Of a stretch of DNA of 64,000 nucleotides, positions 60,369 through 64,000 are shown one piece after another. Both the position numbers and the translations under genes were made by a program. How positions within the stretch are numbered: the first letter of the stretch is position 1; the number at the start of each line of letters is the position of its first letter. This DNA is from Fulvivirga ligni. GTDB lineage: Bacteria; Bacteroidota; Bacteroidia; Cytophagales; Cyclobacteriaceae. The notes under the pieces are model-generated. The model was given only the letters and a program-made list of their open reading frames with translations, ran no database searches and was not told the origin of the DNA. The stretch lies in assembly GCF_021389935.1 (NCBI RefSeq), contig NZ_CP089979.1, positions 1,035,001-1,099,000 of the forward strand. The letters run 5' to 3'.

Positions 60369-62008
60369 AGTGATAAAATCTTCATTTTCACCTCTATAGG
60401 TTTTTCTGCTGTCTCATTTTCTTTTTTGGTAGCCTTAATCTCAATTCTATCTTCCGCTATTCCCCTACCAGTTATATATTCCTTTATGGCTTCAGCTTGC
60501 TGTTGAGTTCTATCATTATGGTAGGTGTAGGTCAGCTCCATTACCGGTTCTTTGTCTTCTACGCGCATACTGTCCGGTGCTGTAAGAATTATTGCACTGC
60601 CTCTACTGATGCTCTTCACAGAGTCCGTGGAGCTTTCTTTGTACGATGCCGTTTGGTAGCTGGTGTCCACTTTTACCTCCGTAAGATCAGGATTAGAAGC
60701 CATTGAATCTTGCAGATAATTATTGAGCATTACCTCCAGCTCTACTTTCATTGAAGAGTTTTTTCTCATCAAATCAGCCACTCGGCGCAATTCAAAAATA
60801 CCGTCATCGCTAAGCTCTGCAGAGTGCTCTTTAAATAAAATGTCAAGAGGGTAAACATCGCCTTTCTTTATAGGCTGAAGGCTAATATTTAAATTTTCCT
60901 TATCTCGGGATCCCACTTCTTCCAGATCGTATATTTTAGAAAAATACATATAGCCAGGATCATCCACATCTATAGAAATATCATATACTGCTCCTTCTTT
61001 AAGTACGATGGCAAATTCACCAGCTTTTCCTACTTTCTCGTTCCATAGTCGGTCCCTCATGCCTACATTAAATACTGTTAGGTTAGCGTTTAGAGGCTCG
61101 CTGGTAGTAGCATCCGTAACAGTACCTCTTATCCTCATCACCTTTTTAGGTTGAAATTCTTCAGGAATCAGCACTTCAGCTATTTCCCGGTCTTTTACAC
61201 CATCTATTTCAGTATATAAATAACGCCCTTTAGCAGGAATACTTACAAACTGATCGTCTTTTTCTGTGTTGATAAAATCCAACGCTACCGGTTCAGACCA
61301 GCTATCGCCTTCTTTTGTACTTATAAAAAGGTCCATACCACCCTTGCCACCCATCTGGTCTGAGGAGAATATAAGAGTCTCACCATCAGCAAGTATACGT
61401 GGCATTTGTGAGTTGCCCGTGTTAATATTTGATGGTAAAGCCACAGGTTCTTCCCACCCCTTATATGATTTTTTTGAAACCATAATCTGGCATCCACTAG
61501 CTCCCTTATGTTCACTCATTTGGTCGCAACGCATGAAATATAAATATTCTCCATCTGGAGATAGCATGGGGCTGCCTTCATTAGCACTACTATTTACAGG
61601 CATACCGAAGTTTTTGGGTGCGGCCCAGTCGTCTCCTCTCCTATCACTATACCATAGATCAAAACCTCCCAATCCACTTTTTCTAGAAGTGAACAATAAC
61701 ATGTCTCCATCAAAACTTAAGCTGTAGCCGCCTCTGAAATTTAATGTGGGCCTATTGGTTAACTTGTTTACCTCCTGCCCGTCATTCCAGGTAGATACAG
61801 TTTTTTTAGTGGCCCAGCGCATGCCATGGTAGCCATCATCAGTGTAGTCAGAAAGGTATACGATGGTTTTACCATCACCACTTACAAACGGAGCATAAAG
61901 GTTAATAGAAGGTCTGTTTATATTGGCGGGTAATGGTCTTACTTTGGTTTGACCATACATGCTTATTGCTATAAATAAGAGTAAAAAAGTGAGGTAGGTC
62001 CTGTGCAT
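60365..62008 (-). CDS. PD40 propeller protein with degenerate OmpA-like domain
   Basis: 547 residues; signal peptide about 1-19. Residues about 35-265 are PD40/WD40-like propeller blades (FVSGDGKTIVYLSDY, MLSPDGEYLYFMRC, ILADGETLIFSSDQMGG). A Cna-B/carboxypeptidase-like domain follows (about 293-375). The last part (about 390-547) begins like OmpA, YPLDILFKEHSAELSDDGIFELRRVADLM, and ends GIAEDRIEIKATKKENE, but the peptidoglycan-binding Asp/Arg motif is not clear and about 70 residues are inserted. Outer membrane or periplasm. Overlaps the photolyase gene end by 4 bases. Confidence 0.82.
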   Translation of the reverse strand: MHRTYLTFLLLFIAISMYGQTKVRPLPANINRPSINLYAPFVSGDGKTIVYLSDYTDDGYHGMRWATKKTVSTWNDGQEVNKLTNRPTLNFRGGYSLSFDGDMLLFTSRKSGLGGFDLWYSDRRGDDWAAPKNFGMPVNSSANEGSPMLSPDGEYLYFMRCDQMSEHKGASGCQIMVSKKSYKGWEEPVALPSNINTGNSQMPRILADGETLIFSSDQMGGKGGMDLFISTKEGDSWSEPVALDFINTEKDDQFVSIPAKGRYLYTEIDGVKDREIAEVLIPEEFQPKKVMRIRGTVTDATTSEPLNANLTVFNVGMRDRLWNEKVGKAGEFAIVLKEGAVYDISIDVDDPGYMYFSKIYDLEEVGSRDKENLNISLQPIKKGDVYPLDILFKEHSAELSDDGIFELRRVADLMRKNSSMKVELEVMLNNYLQDSMASNPDLTEVKVDTSYQTASYKESSTDSVKSISRGSAIILTAPDSMRVEDKEPVMELTYTYHNDRTQQQAEAIKEYITGRGIAEDRIEIKATKKENETAEKPIEVKMKILSL

Positions 62009-62103
62009 AATGATATAATTATGTAGAATAAATATACAGATTTAAGCAAAAATTTTTCCAAAACAAATTCCTAAATTGAAGACCCAAAATAAAATAACCA
62101 GAA

Positions 62104-64000
62104 GTGAGAATCTACAATTTTTTAATTTTCAGCCTATTTTTTCTATCAGTTGCTATTTCAAACGCTCAGGACATTGAAACTGTGGTTCAGCGCGGCCACT
62201 ATGCAGCCGTTAAAGCGGTGGCATTTACGCCTGATGGTAAATACTTGCTTACAGGTAGTCGAGATAAATCTATTAAACTCTGGGATTTTGAATCAGGCAG
62301 AGAGGTAAGATCTTACCTGGGGCATAAATCAACGGTCAACGACATTGACATTACCTCAGACGGCAAATATTTTGTAAGCAGCTCAGCAGACCGCACCGCT
62401 AAGTATTGGGAAATAAGTACTGGTAAGCTTATCCGATCATTCGACATCCATAAAGATTATGTCACTGAAGTTAAGCTTAGCGAAGATGATAAAGTGCTTT
62501 TTACAGGAGGTTATGATTTTAAGGCATATCTCTGGAATGTTGCCACTGGCGACACTATTCGAAGTATTAAAGTTGACCCTGATAAAGGTTTAGGATACGG
62601 CGTCACAGCTGCTTTTCATCCGAATGGCAGGTTTTTAGCCATCGGTAATGATAATAGCACCACAAGAGTAATCGACTTAAAAAGCGATAAAGAATTTTAT
62701 GTTAACAAGCCCTCATCAGGCTCTTGCGGAGGATGTGGTACCTCAGTGAGCTATGCTCAGAAAGGTTCGTATTTGATTATGGCCCCAAATAAGGGTAGGA
62801 TAAAGGTGCAGGATATTGAGGCAGAAAAAATCACTGAAATAGAAACTTATATAGATGAATATCAGACGGTAGCAATGAACGACCAGGGAGATGCCATTAT
62901 GGCTTTGGGGGAAGATTCTTTAAAGCTATACTCGTGGCCAGCTGTCAAATTAATATATGCCATTGATTTGGGGTTTTCAGCCGAAGCAAGGGGTGCAGCT
63001 TTTAGCCCTAATGGCAAAAATATAGTGGTGGTAAGTGACGATCAAAGCATGAATGTCTACGATGCCGAGCATGGAAAGCTGGTCAAAAAAATGGGTGGCT
63101 ACCTGGTAACTATGGATAAGGCAGGCCTGGACTACGATGCCAATAGCAGATGGGATTATTACATTAAAAAATACACTGATTTAAAAAATGACTTTGCCAT
63201 TTCACCTGATGGTAAATATCTGGCAAAAGGTAAAATAAGTGATATTGTACGCCTGTGGGATATAAAATCTGGTAAGCTTATTAGAGAGTTTCATGGTCAT
63301 GAAAAAGCTGTTCTTTGTATGGCATTCACGCCAGATGGTAAAAAGCTGGTTACAGGTAGTGCTGATAAAACCATACGAGTTTGGGATGTAGAAACAGGTG
63401 AAGAGCTTAACGTTTTAAAAGGGCACTGGGAAGTGGTTTTTTCAGTAAACATAAATAAAGAGGGCACTAAAATTATCAGTGGTAGCTGGGACTCTAATGC
63501 CAGAGTTTGGGACCTGAATACAGGAGAATTACTAGAGTCTTACCCTTATGATCAAGCATCACCTTATCAGATTGAATTCTATGGAAATGATATATATGCC
63601 ATAGTTGCAGGTCTTGATAAAACATTGAAAATGTATGAGTTAGACTCAAAAACTGAGGTTAAGAATTTTATTGGACATACTGATGTTATTAATGCTTTCT
63701 CTGTGCATCCTGACCAAAACACACTGGCGTCCGTTTCTTGGGATGGTCGTTTAAAATGTTGGAACATATTCACTGGTCTCCAAAATTGGAAGGTACAATT
63801 TGAGGAGTCTCTTTTTGCGGTGAGCTTTAATCATCAAGGCAATATTCTGGCTGTAGGTGGAGGAAATAGGGATATTGAGTTTAGAGATGCCAAGAATGGT
63901 AATCTCATTAAAACGCTGAAAGGGCATCAGGCTGCGGTCACTAACCTATCATTTACTCAAGATGATAAACTCCTCATTAGCTCTAGTGAAGATGGCATGA
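62104..64000 (+). CDS. exported WD40-repeat protein, truncated by window edge
   Basis: At least 632 codons without a stop. It starts at a GTG at 62104, 6 bases after an in-frame TAA, and has a signal peptide (about 1-22, ending SNAQ). Some 13 WD40 blades are visible, such as VKAVAFTPDGKYLLTGSRDK, VLCMAFTPDGKKLVTGSADK and VWDVETGEELNVLKGH. A Cys-rich loop SGSCGGCGTS lies near residue 210. In Bacteroidota many such long propellers end in a caspase-like or CHAT peptidase domain; that part is outside the window. Divergent from the PD40 gene. Confidence 0.85.
   Translation, partial: MRIYNFLIFSLFFLSVAISNAQDIETVVQRGHYAAVKAVAFTPDGKYLLTGSRDKSIKLWDFESGREVRSYLGHKSTVNDIDITSDGKYFVSSSADRTAKYWEISTGKLIRSFDIHKDYVTEVKLSEDDKVLFTGGYDFKAYLWNVATGDTIRSIKVDPDKGLGYGVTAAFHPNGRFLAIGNDNSTTRVIDLKSDKEFYVNKPSSGSCGGCGTSVSYAQKGSYLIMAPNKGRIKVQDIEAEKITEIETYIDEYQTVAMNDQGDAIMALGEDSLKLYSWPAVKLIYAIDLGFSAEARGAAFSPNGKNIVVVSDDQSMNVYDAEHGKLVKKMGGYLVTMDKAGLDYDANSRWDYYIKKYTDLKNDFAISPDGKYLAKGKISDIVRLWDIKSGKLIREFHGHEKAVLCMAFTPDGKKLVTGSADKTIRVWDVETGEELNVLKGHWEVVFSVNINKEGTKIISGSWDSNARVWDLNTGELLESYPYDQASPYQIEFYGNDIYAIVAGLDKTLKMYELDSKTEVKNFIGHTDVINAFSVHPDQNTLASVSWDGRLKCWNIFTGLQNWKVQFEESLFAVSFNHQGNILAVGGGNRDIEFRDAKNGNLIKTLKGHQAAVTNLSFTQDDKLLISSSEDGM

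Overview
The window looks like chromosomal core sequence of a Bacteroidota bacterium, most likely a member of the Cytophagales. Direct evidence: a MurF-alanine racemase fusion, a TonB receptor with an N-terminal carboxypeptidase-regulatory-like domain, a secreted protein with a type IX secretion (T9SS) C-terminal sorting domain, a DUF5687-type ABC permease, DUF2911, DUF4476 and DUF3857 families, and weak or absent Shine-Dalgarno sites before most genes. The DNA is AT-rich throughout with no obvious compositional break. No rRNA, tRNA, CRISPR array or intact insertion sequence was seen. Genus is not assigned.

Layout: 1-6.2 kb holds the end of msrA, a 1-Cys peroxiredoxin, an acidic lipoprotein and a TonB receptor that share an identical-type 15-base palindrome upstream, and an e(P4)-type acid phosphatase lipoprotein. 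6.3-17.1 kb holds csaA, a GNAT protein, murF-alr, two tandem DUF3857 envelope proteins, radA and a UPF0316 membrane protein. 17.1-25.2 kb holds a T9SS-exported protein, a PLP enzyme coupled to an M20 hydrolase, a sigma/anti-sigma/beta-helix-like three-gene unit, a sterol-desaturase-type hydroxylase and a VOC protein. 25.2-38.1 kb holds an ABC exporter pair, an ACE-like M2 peptidase, an LRR protein, a DUF4476 protein, a divergent phosphatidate phosphatase/diacylglycerol kinase pair, an S9 peptidase, a threonine dehydratase and a 25-residue membrane peptide candidate.

38.2-51.3 kb holds polA, a 7TM-DISM sensor without output domain, dienelactone hydrolase, DinB, amidase, a decayed T9SS gene relic, DUF2911 and MORN-repeat proteins, a LOG-family hydrolase, an orphan FtsX-like membrane fragment, a two-lobed aspartyl protease with PDZ, and a pseudo-receiver. 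51.4-55.3 kb is a compact specialised-metabolism locus: FAD oxidoreductase, UbiA prenyltransferase, type III polyketide synthase and methyltransferase. 55.3-64 kb holds DUF2267, nitroreductase, M14 peptidase, GGCT-like, a photolyase relative without the Fe-S cysteines, a PD40/OmpA-like protein and the start of a long WD40 protein cut by the window edge.

The best candidates for something undescribed are the type III PKS/UbiA/FAD/methyltransferase locus (product unknown to me) and the palindrome-linked TonB receptor plus acidic lipoprotein pair. Several transcription units end in unusually long perfect hairpins that overlap stop codons. All assignments come from reading the sequence; no database search was run.
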